Shown: positions 1 to 13,587, numbered from the stretch's first letter. The stretch: 64,000 nt of DNA from Chionis minor (GCA_013398295.1 VZSF01001222.1:62001-126000), one strand, 5' to 3'. Made by a program: numbers and translations. The notes: generated by a model from the letters alone, not told the origin.

Positions 1-3000
1 AAATATCAAGGCACCTCAGAATTTCTAATATTCATTTTTCCTCACAACAGACAGTGAAGAGATCAAGTCCTAGTATCTTCATTTAAGGCTGCACCCAGAG
101 ATACTCTAAGCATCTGCAGGAAGATCATGCCAACAGGCAACCGCTGATTACCCAAGTCCTCGGCATGCCTTATTCACTAAATCAGCCTTTATGTTCCCAT
201 GACAAAACTTGAAAAATACCATCTTAGTTAGGAACAGCCAGCATATCCCTCCCTTCTCATAGAAAGAAGCCAAGCACTGATCAGAATAACCCCATTTCTC
301 CCAAAAAATCCAACCCACAGAATTACAGACTCTTCCACGCTTTCTTCATTCAAACACAGCAGCATTGCTTCAAAAAGCTAAAGCTGGAGAAAAGGGAAAA
401 GCAATGAATTTCAAGCCTTCTTACACCTAAGCAGCAGTGATCACCTGTCTACACAGCAAAGGAGATCTAGCTGCATGTTCCTCGCTGACCTAAACACAGT
501 GCTGTCCTATCAATGGAACTGTAAAAAGTCACTGCAGAAGTACAGTGATGCTACAGTAGTCAGCTTCGCTTTGCTCCTAAATCCTTGAGGACAAAGCAGA
601 GGAAAATAATACAGGGGATGTACTACATCTGATGAAAAGGACAAAAGCTATCTCAAATTCATTGGCAGCATTACCACTGATAGGGGAAAGGGCTTTCTGA
701 AACACCACAGTGTCTTCAAAGTTTATTGAAAATCTTGTCCTCAAGTAAATGATGGGTACTGACTGTGATTTAGGGAGCTATTCTCTCAAACAACATGGGC
801 TATGGCTACACAAATAGAGTGACAAGGTGTTTTCCATGAGGGGCAGTGATGTGTCTCAGCTTATATCCACATGCCTTAACTCACCTCCTGGAAAAAACAG
901 CATAGCCCCATCTGAACCACTTATTGGAAGCTGTCCTTGGCCCATGTAATTCCTGAAGAAATCTCAGGAAGCCTGTGGAAGTACACCACTTGGCATTGGC
1001 CATATTCAAAAGCATGCTTAATACCACGACAACCTTTTAACAGTGGATGATGACATGGCAGACACTCAAAGCTTTTCACTGGCATTTTTAGTTTACTACT
1101 ACAGATGTACTGCGCTGACCAGGACCTTCTAAACCTCCCTGCTCCCTCAGACAACTGTAGTTGGAAGGTGGGCACGTTCTTCTAAGAGAACTAAAATCTT
1201 TATCCCACACTGTAACAACAAAACATGCTTCACAAAAAGAGTCTTATTTCATCTCTTCCTTCAACAGTGCCTTCCTACTCCAGCTGTGACACGTACTCTG
1301 CCATCCACCAAAGTTTATAGTTGTAAAAGTATCAACTCATGAGTTTATGTAACTGATGACTGCTTTCTAGAAATAAATGGTTTCATAAGCCTGCAGATGA
1401 TTATCAGAGGAGAAGAAATCAAAGGAGAAAAGACGGAGATGAAATGTGAGGAACTTTAAAAGAAAAAGTTCTTACTTATGCCATTACCCTGCCCTAGGAA
1501 GTGGAGTTACTATCCATTTTTATCTTTGTGACATTCAATTTCCTTTGACTAGCAGCAATATCAGCAGCACAACAGAAGGTGATCCTCTCAAGAATTCATT
1601 TTTTTTCCAGATAAACAAAACTTGGACAAGAAATGCGCAAGAAAATGAAAAAGCTCAATTGACTTAAATGCTTTTCTTCTTATAGTTATCCAAAGGTTTC
1701 CTATTCAATAACTGCCTTGTCATTCAGACTTGCTTATTTATCTACATTTTTCTATTTATATTCTATTTTTAGAAAATAAATGTTTTACCCCTCTGAAAAA
1801 TCTTCTCTTCTTTAGATAAAATTCTAACATACATGCCACAATAGGAAGTAAACAAAATTTACTAAACACAACTAATTCCACTCTTTATCTTGTCCTAAAA
1901 CTCTGCTCCAAACTTCCAAAGACTGAAGAGCCTTAGAAAAAAACTGGACTCATTTTCAATAAGATTTTTGCTATTTTATGGTTTTTCTATTAAAAGCTAA
2001 GTAAAACTCAGGGTTTTGGGGTGTTTTTTTTTTATATCCCTGGGACTTTTCTTTTAACTTGGTACTTAACCTCTTGTTTAGATTCTCACTTCACTGTTAT
2101 TGTTGCAATAGCTCAAAATTAGTGTCAAGAGAATAATTCTGCACGGTGGAATCTAGAGAAGGGATTTATATAAATCTGAATGAATCTCAACCAAGAGGTG
2201 CTGAATGGCTTTAAACCTTAACAATGGGCTTTGGGTAAGGCCCATAAATCCCGCAGAAGCATTCTAACTGCGTCAGAGAATTCTGCATTAAGCCACATTT
2301 CTCTTTTCTTCCTGGTTCAAAATCCATGAAACAAAGGAGAAGGCTGATTGTTCAGCTGATCAAGCTCACCTAGAAAGCCCCGTTGCATGGCTGAATTCTG
2401 AGAACTCAGTAATGAGTGAAAAGTCAGCTAGCTATATAACAGGGGTTGGACTACTACGGATTTCACATATCTGGAGACCACAGTGCTAGTTGCTAAAAAT
2501 CCAATTGTACTGGTCAAACAAAGAAAAGATTTAATAAAGTGTAATAATGAGATATAATGCATATTGTGTTTCTACAATATAGTAGTATTATTATAATAAA
2601 ATATGATTTCCACATACTTTATTAACTTTTTTGAATCTGTATATTAACTTTTAAGTATTACAACTCAGTATTTAAACTGCTTTTACTTTAATACCCAGTA
2701 GCCTTTTTTATGTTTCTGTGAGAAATACATTTATTAAGTATTTCTTCCCTTTGTTTTATGTCTTTAAAACAATTAACCAAATAAAACATCTACTTTTAGA
2801 AGATGTGTTTTTACAAGTGCAGAAAATGGTGTTCAGGTATTTCCAGAATTCTGATATTGATAGCCATAAACTAAATGAAACAGGTTTTGGAAAAGAAATC
2901 TCAGTTTAAAATTTGAACCAGAGGAAGCTTTGCTTTTTCTGGAAGTAGTCAGTTTCCAAAGACTGGGGAAAGTTATAGATTATCTAGATAGGTAGAATAA

Positions 3001-3600
3001 AAGTTTCATACATTAAAGTGCGTTTTATCACTAAGAAAAAAGTACACACAATGTATCTTTGCAATACTGATGCAGCAATTTCCTTAAATGCCAGCACATA
3101 GAAAACTCTGAAAATTGAAATAGTAATCTAAAATTCGGAAATCTTTCAGCTAATAGTATGGCTTTAACATTTCAATTTTCCTGCTTGGCAAGGAGGACAA
3201 GTGAAAAACTCTTGACAGGTACCACAATGTTACAAAAAGGAGGAAGAGCATCGCATTTTTGATGCCATCAATTCCCCAAACAGCAACACTAAACTGCAAA
3301 AAAAAATTACTGAAATGTTCAAAATATTTATTTTCTTGAAAGAAAAAAACCCAGAGCTAAGAATAAGACCAATTTTTTTTCTATCTAACTAGCAAAATTG
3401 CAAAATGAGCATACAGTTTTAGCTGGCCTCAAGCACACTTCTGTTAGCAACAAAATAAGTGTCTACTAAAACCACTCAAATTGAGCTAGCAACTGTACTC
3501 AAATTCACTGAAATACCCTCTTTATCTTTTTGCCCTGATATAGAATGTGCATGAATGAAGCCTGTAGAACATTTAATTGTGCTATTGACAATCACACAGA
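1..3600. other. No gene seen; AT-rich non-coding DNA
   Basis: No supported gene. Very AT-rich between about 1680 and 3420. The only structured item is the back-to-back acceptor/donor motif on the minus strand at 879-897, reported as a finding. Confidence 0.6.
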
Positions 3601-3640
3601 ATGCTAAGAACTCTCCACTTTTCCTGTTTTTTTTTTCTAG

Positions 3641-3775
3641 GTGGACATGTACCAGGACCATTCCAACGTTTTATTAATGTCAACATACCAGGACCATTCC
3701 TCTTCCAGTAAACCAAATGTAAACAAGCAACCTGGTCATTCATCCAAGGAACGAATGCAAAGGGGACTTTCTTGA
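3641..3775 (+). other. Candidate terminal exon after strong acceptor (unconfirmed)
   Basis: 'cttttcctgttttttttttc' plus TAG (ending 3640) is a strong 3' splice site. In phase 0 the frame beyond is open for 44 codons to TGA (3773-3775) and contains the repeated YQDHS motif made by the 36-bp-spaced direct repeat. A second frame is open for about 22 codons. No coding homologue is recognised. Confidence 0.1.
3650..3700. repeat. 15-bp direct repeat, period 36
   Basis: taccaggaccattcc occurs at 3650-3664 and again, identical, at 3686-3700. The spacing of 36 is a multiple of three, so in the open frame described at 3641-3775 it repeats the residues YQDHS. Confidence 0.9.
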
Positions 3776-5058
3776 TGTTCAGGCACCTGAGAGGGACCAC
3801 TACTTAAAGGATCTGCATAACATTTGTCTTCTTCACACAGTAGTGGCAGTGTGACTGGAAACAGCTGGATGAACTTCTCTAACAGTATTTCAGCGGCTAA
3901 AGAATAGTGAGAAACTATAGTACAGAAAACTGATTCTCCAGTGACAGCTATTTTTATTGTCCTTTCAACTCAGTTACATCCCAATATATTCTCCTCACCT
4001 TCCACCTTCAGCCCATTATGAATTCCTCTCTCCTGTATTTTGTAATCAAGCTCCTTCATCTTGCATACTGTCTGAACACTTACGGAAGCTATTCCAGAGC
4101 AAGCCCAGTTTCAATGTTACAATTCTTAGCATACGGGAAAAAAGTCAAACTCAGAATTGCACAAAACTCAAGTTCAGAGAAAATGGAGTATCTCACCTAA
4201 AAATTAAGCAGTATGTCTTCAACATGTGCAAACTGTAACTTTCAAATATCTACAACTTATCCAAGTTGTGTGGATTTCTAAGCAGAATATAAAAGGCGTT
4301 TCTAGCTTCTCATGAAATGTCAAGTCCTTGCTCTAAAATATAGCAGTACTATAAAATTTTCAAAGGAAATCTTTAACACTGAAAAGCAATGACTTTCCTT
4401 TATCTCATTCTGAACCTTTTTTTGCAGGGCAAAGTAGATCTGATACAATAATGGAGCAGACCACAAGTATAGAAAATTCCATCCCCAAGCGGCAGACACA
4501 GGTAAAATTATAGGCAATTGAAAAAGTAGCACAAGGACAGAACACTCAGCAGTCTTTCAATGTCTCTCATGTGTAAATGCCTCTCATACGCGTACAAGAA
4601 AGCATAAATGTAATATTCAAACAAAATTTAAAGTCTAAATTAAGTCAGAAAAAATACTGGGTAGCTCATTAAATAAATTGCTCAGGTTGACCTTTATCAA
4701 CTTTTTTTTTTTCATATTTATATTACATTCTAATTCAAAGTAATTTTTAATGTTGGAATTTTCTTGAAAACACAGATTTAAGTTCTTCACCAGGCCTACT
4801 GCTGAGATAAAGTAACATCATTACCTCCTGTGTCCTTGTCCAGAAAAAGGTGGAAGGGCAGTCCAACTTCCATAGCCTCCCTTGTGCTAAATCTAAAACC
4901 AATCACTCTTGCAACCAATCAATTCAACGCTTTTATAAAAGCTTCAAATAAAAATCAAATTTCTTACTTTCACTATGAAACAGCCAGATTTAAATAGGAC
5001 CTTCTTTCAGAAAGACTGCATAATTTTTAACATGCTTTAGAAGATGGAAGAAAATCAT

Positions 5059-5176
5059 TTAACCTCCTTCACTCAGCGGTGCGAGAGGGCATAGGGGAGC
5101 TGCAGCAGTGGGTTGCTGGCTCTCGAAAATCGAGCTCATTTCAATGACTGTACCTTCAGCAGATGCGTAAAGGTAG
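5059..5176 (-). other. Candidate terminal exon, CpG-rich (unconfirmed)
   Basis: On the minus strand a 3' splice-site-like sequence, 'tactgtttgtcttgtag', ends at 5177. One base then starts a frame of 38 codons that closes with TAA at 5059-5061. The segment has five CpGs in about 110 bases, in a neighbourhood that is otherwise nearly free of them, and its GC content is clearly above its flanks. The peptide begins YLYASAEGTVIEMSS and turns alanine- and proline-rich near its end. No poly-A signal is close (the nearest reverse AATAAA I noticed is about 1.1 kb away at 3953). It may instead be a conserved non-coding element. I recognise no homologue. Confidence 0.18.
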
Positions 5177-6739
5177 CTACAAGACAAACAGTAGGTATGC
5201 AAACAATGCTGTTAGACACTACTATAACCCTAAAAAGTGCCTGCTATATAAACAGACAATAATGAAAAGACTGAAAATATCCAAGAATACCCATTTTTCT
5301 ATAAGTTCATTAATGCAGTACATTTGTAACAATCTTGCTATCTTCCAGGCAGGATGATAGAGAAAACGTAGAACTACAGCCACACTGACATTTGTAAAAG
5401 CAAACTAAATGGAAATGGAAATATTTGTAGAACTTTAAAAAAGGATAATTAAAAAGGTATTTTCTTTAAAATACAAGCAAGCAATTAAAAAACATTTAAA
5501 ATATTTTGGGTGAGAAAAATATTTTCTAATGTTTTTACTTATCAGAAACCAGTGTCTTTTAAGTGACTGTAGGACTTCTTATTGGAGTCTAGCAAGCTTG
5601 GGTATCAAGAAACAGAAAAAGAAAAATCCTAATGTTTTTCAGATACTCTTCAAGTTAACAACCGAAGATGATAATGTTTTTGAATGCAAGTATTTATATA
5701 TGCTATATGCATGTGTTTTTTTCCCAAATTAACATTTCTCTATATATGGGAATTCTTACAATATACAGCATGTGATAACACCACATAAGTACGTACTAAC
5801 AATAAAAATGTTCCTCACAATCTTCGTTCTAAAACATCTATAAAATATTTTATCATACTATAAAAAACATATTCTATAGAAGCATCAATTCATGTGACCC
5901 CTGAAGAGGCAACCACGCCTTTATACTGTAAAGATACAACTCTTTAGTAATTGGAATGTTGTAATTATATACAAGCAGAGAACTAAACACTCGAAGTAAC
6001 TTCTTGCATTATCATTAGTATGTTGCAAAATGATGAACTTATTTGAAAAAAGTTTTCTGTTATGCAAGTATATAGTTTGCCATAAGTTTAGAAACTATTA
6101 TTGGCAGGTGAGTGGCCTTTAGCCTTCAGATTACAGGCATAGACTCCAAACTTTTGGTAAGCAAGACATGGTGGCATTTTATCCATTGATCCAGAAGGGG
6201 TTAGAAAATAATTTTTCTTTTGGCTGCTTGTAGCTTTTTGAATCAGTATCTGTCCAACAGCTGGGAGCAGTCATAACTCCCTTTTCTCGTTGGTGTAGTA
6301 TGATGTCTTCCCATTGGCTTCCTCTTACTCTTTTTAAGTATTGCCAATTCTTTCTATCCCAAGCCTCATCAAGCTTTCCACAAACCAATTCCAATTTCTA
6401 ATTTAGCTCATCTCTGTTAAAATATCTCCCTTCACTCAGCATAATACTTAACTTTGAATTCAGCTTTCCAAGGAATTCCATGTATTAAAATGATGCAAAT
6501 TGAAAAAATGTAGGTAACATCTCACTCAGCTCTCAATACGTATGTTCACAGACACATACAGCAGCAGGTTTTACTCCCAGCCTCTTAGGAGATGGCTAGC
6601 TACTTACCTCATCTAATCTTTAAAAACGAATTGCAAACTCACTGGCCATAAAGAGAATATGAGAATTAGGCAATCAGAACCAGACGAAAAAGTTACCAGC
6701 CTCAGGGGAAATAATTTTCAGAAGAAAATAACGACTTAC

Positions 6740-6945
6740 ATTTCTGCCCTGAACCACTGCTTCTGGGAGATAGTATAACTAGACGCTTTCCCTTGACATC
6801 AGCACAAATTGCAGCGTGCCCTTCATGTTAGAAAAAACACATCGGGGATGACAAGTCAAAAACAGGGAAAATCAGTTGTTTCAAATTGTCTGTAAGGAGA
6901 GCCGATGCAACTCATCGGATCCCTTGAGTAGAAGTTAAAGTATAC
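6740..6945 (-). other. Candidate 206-nt exon with both splice sites (unconfirmed)
   Basis: On the minus strand 'ttattttgttacag' ends at 6946 and a strong donor, 'gaaat|gtaagtc', starts at 6739. The segment between has five CpGs in 170 bases and a perfect 6-bp stem (CCGATG/CATCGG) near 6902-6918. None of the three frames is open across the full length, so it would have to be an untranslated or long non-coding RNA exon. In one frame the 3' 75 nt are open up to the donor. It lies 1.6 kb upstream, in minus-strand terms, of the 5059-5176 candidate, so the two could belong to one transcript. Confidence 0.17.
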
Positions 6946-9485
6946 CTGTAACAAAATAAGTATGCATTTAACGCAAAACAGTAACTACAGAAGGTAAGTA
7001 AATAAAAGCAATACAGTAGCCAAAGAATCGTTATCTTGACAGGTTATGACAGCCTCACAGCAACAAGTTTCCTGCTATCAAGGGAGTCCCAGATATCCAC
7101 CTCATTCTTGTGATACACATTTTCTGGACAAAAAGACAAGATAATTTCCAATTGTGTAAGTATGCAAGGCTTGGAGGTGGGAAATCTGTCCAGTAACACA
7201 AGAATAAGTAGCTATATATAAATTGGCTACATATCTTTAGAATCCACACATAATACAATTCCTTAGATATAAATCACATAACATAAAGAACCTAATCTAC
7301 AGGGCCTGGGCAATCACAAATACTGTGGCAAACTGCCTTGTGATCTTATCATTGGGTTGCTTCAAAGATTATCACTACAGCACAGACAAGGGCGTAGCAG
7401 TTGGGCTGCATCACCACTGGACACCAAACCACCTTCACAGCCCTGCTGAAAAAGTGCATTACACAGAATATTTTGAGATACACTGCAACGGGATGAACTT
7501 CCATTTCAAATCTTCAGCTTTCAGGAACACAGAAGAACTAAGAGTTCACATAGATTTGCATTTTTCAGAAGTCAGAAATGAAAGCAAACCTGCACTGTGA
7601 AACTACTGAATTTCACAGTTGCTTTTTCACAAGTCACACTACACCCAAAAGCAGAGTGATTTATGTGTACGTGCAGACGCCACACAAAAACGATGGAATT
7701 TAACGTCAGTTACAAATTCCTATAACTATCCTGATACTTAGATCTCTTAGGAACTGAATGGTAATTAATTTCATAAAAAGATCACTCTCTGCTGCATATA
7801 AGGTTTCTATTTGAAAGTAAATGCATCCAAACATCAAAGTGAACTGGACGGAAGACTTGGGTGTTCATGTTCAAAAGCAAAACTACTTCATGCAGCTCTT
7901 TGCACTTTACTATCATTGGTAACTGTATTTGATTTCAGACTCAAGCATCCTGTTAAGAGTCAAAAAACACGGCCTGCACAGACAATGAAGGACCCCAATA
8001 CTTTTACCAATGAAAGCTTGCACAGATGTTGCCCAAAAGGTAATCTTTAGCATGTAGCACCTCGATGAAGTCATACCGATCTGGAACAGGAGCCATTTGA
8101 ATATTTTTCTCTAAAGAATCACTAAGTAAGATCACATGAGACTGTTTAAGTAGAAATTAGGATTGAAGGGTTTACTCGCCACCTCAGCTGCTAATTCACT
8201 GCAAAGACCTTGACTCAGCCGTATATCCTTCCTGAAAACAGCTTGAGTGCTGTCTTGAATAGGTACGGCCCGAAACTTCTATTTTCTGAATCACTAGTAA
8301 AATCCTGTAAATGTTTTTTCAGCCATTCTTTCAGAGACTAGTGAAAGCCATTGCTGTTATGACTCCAGAGGTTCAGCACTCTGTACCCACTAGTGCACTT
8401 GCTAGCTTATCTCCTTCAAAACGCGCAGAAAGCATAGGCACCCCAAACACACCACGCAAATGCACTGTGAAATCAAGAGATGGCAAGGAAGATGCAATGC
8501 CATCAGATTATTCATTCCTTGTATATACAGATGAAAGCTGCATTGTATGAATTTTATAATAAGCTTACACCCCCACACCTGTCAACAATGCTGGCCCTTG
8601 CTGGCAGTTAATTCTGGACAGAAATGCTGTAGCAAACTAAACAAAAGCAACGCATCTAGGGAAAATACTTCCAGCTTTGGGGAAAAAAACCCCAACCAAA
8701 CAAACAATTTGCATTCAGATTTCTATGCATAAATTACCTGCAGAATTATAATAATGGGGCCAAATGAACTACTAAAATGCCATCCTTTAATACTGGTGAA
8801 GTATGTAAGAATGTAAGAATTATGTACGAATGGAATTGTTATACCATTACATTACATTATGGTAGCATTGCATAACAGTGTTTTTAACATCAGTACCCTT
8901 TACAGCAGGTGCCAGTACAGGAAGGAAGTGCACAGCTTTCATACATGAAAGCAAGTATTAAGTCCAGTGACACCCTCATGATAGTTTCTGTGCCAAAGAA
9001 CACGATAAATCCAGCACTAACCCACCTACAAGTAAATTTTGGGGCTGTTAATCTGCTGTGTCTGTGAAACACTGAAGTTCAGTCTTCAGTTACACATTAC
9101 TTGCAGAGAGAGACCACTAGTACAGACCACGATGTCTTCCTGCTTTAGCCTACAGAGCCAATAAATGCTTGATCCTTTATTGGATTTGACTGCCTCAGTA
9201 ATGTCAATTCTTTTAAAAGAGATTGCCCAGTTTTGTCGTTTCAGCGATCTCGAGGCTGTGTCTTGTCATGTTCATTTTTGAGTGAAATAAAGAGAGGGTA
9301 GATACAAGCCCAAAGAAACCATATCACAACATACAGGGTTTCGCTCATCATTACATAATGTAACTACTCTTCCTTGCTGAACCAAACCAAAAATGTTTGC
9401 TCTGGAGATTGTTTAGGATTCACAAAAGTCATTTTTATGTGTTCAGTTAACTACAAACTCCGCTTCTAGAGAAGCCCAAAAGCCC

Positions 9486-9513
9486 ATATATATATATATA
9501 TATAAAAAAAAAA
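9486..9513. repeat. (AT)n microsatellite joined to a poly-A run
   Basis: About nine and a half AT units (9486-9504) run straight into ten adenines (9504-9513). The tract is bracketed by AGCCC at 9481-9485 and GGGCT at 9514-9518, which are reverse complements, so the AT core sits in a short inverted repeat. Confidence 0.92.
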
Positions 9514-12500
9514 GGGCTCGTGTGTTTGACTATAGCATGCAGCATTGTACCTGACTACCAGCAAGTGATCTTTTACAAAAAACACTCACACAAACAGATG
9601 TGTTGTTTTTTTTTAATTTAAGATACAGTTTTCTAAGATTTTTCAAGACTTATACCCTATTTCCTGCGGAAAACAATTTTTCAACTTGAAAACCTCAACT
9701 TACATTTTACAGAGAGCATTTCCAGGATCACTGTAACCTCTGTATTTCTCAAGTCAGCTACTCCTCTTCCCAAAGCCCCTTTTCTTTCCTCTGATTTTCA
9801 TATGCTTTTGGGCTAGCTCTTTCTCTCCATCTAAAGTACGCTAAATAACTCACACTTTTCTTCTTTCTTTTTCCATCTGTTGTCTCTATAAACCTCAAGG
9901 AGCTGAATACTTAAATTTCAAAGAAACTCTGCAGAAGGCAGTTATCTCATTGAAATTCTTGGCTGCTAAATTTTCTCCCATTGAGTCACCTGGGCCCAAA
10001 ACTCCTATCCAAATCTGTGTGAAGAACCTCTCAGCACCGTGTTAAGCTGCTTCACAGAATATCTTTCCTCAAGAAGGCCCATGAATCCCTTCTCATGGAA
10101 GCGTTCAACAGACTCACGACACAAAGGAGCATGACTTGCAAGGTGCCTGTTAAATTCCAGTTTTCTCATTTGCTCATCGCTGCATCTTTCACCCATTTTT
10201 TATTTACATGTTTCTTACTTTTAATGTAAGCAGGGCCCTTTTTTCTTATTTGTATGTAGAGCATCCAGAAATAGGCATTCCATAGAGTACTAATAGCAGC
10301 TTCGTAAATTCTTCCAGAAAGTTAAAATTGAAACATTATCCTTTTGCACGGGAGTTATGCCTTTTTTAAATTATTATTATTTTGCTCTTACAGAAGCACC
10401 TTTCATTAATGCCTACCGACACTTTCAGTTCATTAATTCTGATTCTGTAAATGGAAATGAAAACAAGTTCCTCCACAGAGACCCCTTTTTAAAGGCTGTA
10501 TCTCAAGTCTGTGACTATGTGTCAAATTAAAATCCTAGAGTTGTGAATTCATTTGTGAACTCAAGCCTTTGGCGGCACACAGGCGCATCCCAGTAGAGGC
10601 CTTACACTGCGCACATATGCAGCCCTGTTGAAGGATTTCTAGCAAAACAGCACTGCCTGGAAGCAACTATACTAAACTCAGACCAGAAGGTTTTTTCCTG
10701 GTGCTTCCGATACCTGGGACTCCGATTTAATCAAGATCCTTAAATTAATGACATTTAAGGTGGAATTCCCTTGTCTGAATACACACAGCCAGTACCATTT
10801 TAGATCCCTTACGGATTCCCCCCCCACACTCCTGAAGGGTCTATCGCCTGGCCGGTGCTGTATCTGCTGGCCCAACAGGGGGATCTCAGTGGATCGGGTC
10901 TCTAATGCAGCACCACAACTGTGTTTCAGCACCTAAACCACTTCTTCAGCAGTATAACAACGTCATGTCACTTCAAATCAGACTAATAAAGTTGGGGCCA
11001 TTAAATAAATGCAACTTGTATTGCCAAAATCCAATTTGAAGATCATATTCCCAAAATAATTGCAAAGAGCTAGTATCTTGTTTATTCTGCAGATGTCAAT
11101 ATAGTAAGGCAACCCGGTGGCTAACCCTCAGATTTAGCATGCTATGCTGCTAGAGACTTCTCCCCCAAGTTGCTATACACCTTGCAATGAATTAGACTGG
11201 CAAACTGGGAAGGCGAGTAACTGAGATCAGTGAGGCAGTTGGATACGACAGAGAATAAGCCACAGAAATAGCTGGCAAGAAAACAAAGTTTCTTCATTCT
11301 GACTGGGTACTGGGAAAGCTTAAAGATTTATTTTGAATCATCTCAGTTTTAATGGTTTGCTGCAGTCTCTTCAGGTTTGTTTGTTTGTTGCTGGAGTTTT
11401 TTATTATTATTTTTATTGCTGGGTTTGGCATACAATCTTGATGAGGGATTTTAACTGCAAGGTGATTAATCCGTGGAAAAGTAGAGGTTGCAGGTCTCAT
11501 AACCATATCAGCAACATAAAAGTCTGGTTGGGAAAAAACAGATTTCAAGAAACCCTCCCCCCCCATCAGGATAAGATTCATAGTGTGAATTTCTGCAATA
11601 TATTTATGGTGATACTTTCCTACATATACACTTTACCATTGAAATTCGCTAACTTGAGAAATGGAACAAATTTGAGGCCCAGGACAGTTCTCCTCTCCCT
11701 AAATCTTAGCATTTTCAGCGGATCTATTAGGATCTTTCCAGAACAAATATTATTGCAGGTGCTCCAAATATACTGGGCAACTAAACATACAAGGTGCACT
11801 CATCTTTGAAACTGAATACCTTACACTCAAGGTTCAAAGCCTTAAAAGGTCTAAGAGCAGCTGTATTTGAAAATTCTGGTAATTTTAACCTCATATATCA
11901 AAGTCTTAGAAATCTTTCTCCCAGAAGACTCTTCAGGTCTGGAGGGAAAATTACATATTACTGATTACATAACTGAAATATACAATTGTGGCCTCCAATC
12001 CAGTAGCCGAGCACGTGTATGCGAATTTTATACTGCAAAAACATAATTATCAAACTTCATCAAAACCAGATGCCAAACAGACTTGTTTGCAATATTATAA
12101 TCCACATTGTCCTTCCTGCAGTACTTCAGCCTAAACGCATTCAAGCTCTCCTCCAGGAAAGATCCCACACATACCAAGCTGTATTGAATCCTGCAGAGAA
12201 TTGTGATTAGAATAAACCTAGGCAGGGACTGTCTGCATTATTACAGTAAGCCATGAAAAGTTGGGTTTATGCCAACTAGCTCACCGCGAATTAAGCTGAG
12301 AAAAGCTTTTGGTTTTCTAAGCATTAATAGCCTGAGCTTTTTTTCTTCTAAGAAGCTTGCACATATCAAAAGAAGGTTCAGGAAATTTTACTCCAGCTCA
12401 AATTCCATCTATCATGGGAACCTTGGATACTGTCAGGTTTCTGTTAGGTGCATTTTGATTACACATTTGTTTGGTGAGCGTATAGATAATTCTGACTGTT

Positions 12501-13587
12501 CAAGAATTACAGTTCATAACAACTGAGTAGCTCTACCAACTGTAAATATACACTACGGCAGAAATTTTGGCCTATGCTCTAATTTCCTTGGATGATGTAA
12601 AGAACAGGGTTTATTTGACACCATACCAACCACTGCACTACTCATTTGCCATGTAGTCACATTTGGAAGTATCACAAAGAAATGATGAATGATTAGCCAT
12701 TCAGTATAAAATCTTCAGTGTAAGATAGTTTTGTGGTCTGAAGACTTGTAACGGTGAGGATATCATGTTCTCATTAATATTCATGTGGGATTTTTTCCTG
12801 AATAACTAAAGGCTTCAGGAAGCTGCACAGCATGTAAACACGAGTGTAGGCCTAAGAACTAGGTGTAGAGCCTTTTCCTTTTCATGTCGCTCTTTGTAGT
12901 CTTGTTCTAGTTTCACTTAGTAGCACTGAAAAATCCACAATTCTCAACAACAGTAGCTCTCATCTGGTTGATTTAAGTGCAACAAAACTTCAGAATTTGT
13001 TGTATAATCACATGTGTGCGCAGACACACAGAAGAAATTATGAACAAAGTATATGATCTTTCAGGTAAATTTGTAAGAAACTGTTATTTCCCTCCTTTAA
13101 CAGCACAGGTTTTTAAACTCAGGGACCTGATTTACTAGTTTAGGGAAATGTTTTCCAGGTGCTGAAACACAGGTTTTTGGTAAACTCCAGAAACAGGCTT
13201 AATTTTCTGGTCCATTTTAGCTGCCATGTTAATCGTTTGATTCCTGAAAAACTATTATTCTACCGCATCTTCCTTACAAGCAAAGATTATACCATATTAT
13301 ACTCCAAACAAACTTCTACCTGCTGTATAACATCATAAAATAGACTTCAATGCACAGCAAGCTTTTTTAACTACTCAAGAAAGTTTGATTCTTTTATCGT
13401 TTAATTGAACTCCTTCAGTATAGTAAGGAACAAAAGGAGGTCTTTGTCACTCAAATGGTGAGAAGTCTGGAAGGTAATAAATTAGGTACTGGTCTTTCAG
13501 TGTTGAGACATGCAAATAATCTAAAAATGGAAAATGGTGACAAGAATGCGTATTCCACAAAGAACTTGAACTTCCTTGACTTCTTCC

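Larger units (their letters stand above)
3800..9480. other. Mostly featureless; two CpG clusters
   Basis: Apart from the exon-like CpG clusters at 5059-5176 and 6740-6945 I see only short frames. A plus-strand frame at 8311-8550 (79 codons) looks moderately protein-like but has no supporting signals. Confidence 0.5.

Noticed and set aside
2436..2480. 'caggggttggactactacgg', which resembles the end of CR1 elements.
   Set aside because: Only about 14 bases match and the expected following block ('tctccagaggtcc' and 'ttccaacc') is absent; too short to call.
4289..4297. Consensus TATA box TATAAAAGG; similar ones at 52162, 59919 and 60529.
   Set aside because: Isolated TATA matches are common in AT-rich DNA and none has an initiator, donor or open frame placed to support a promoter.
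8311..8550. 79-codon frame with a protein-like SPSKRAES...TPNTPRK segment after 'atgttttttcag'.
   Set aside because: The acceptor's pyrimidine tract is short, there is no donor or neighbouring exon, and no homologue is recognised; not enough to list.
10005..10196. 63-codon minus-strand ATG frame of charged, balanced composition.
   Set aside because: Short, isolated, with an in-frame stop just upstream and no splice or promoter signal.
11333..11809. 158-codon open frame on the plus strand.
   Set aside because: It starts at TTG, is rich in F, Y and I as expected of random AT-rich DNA, and has no supporting signals.
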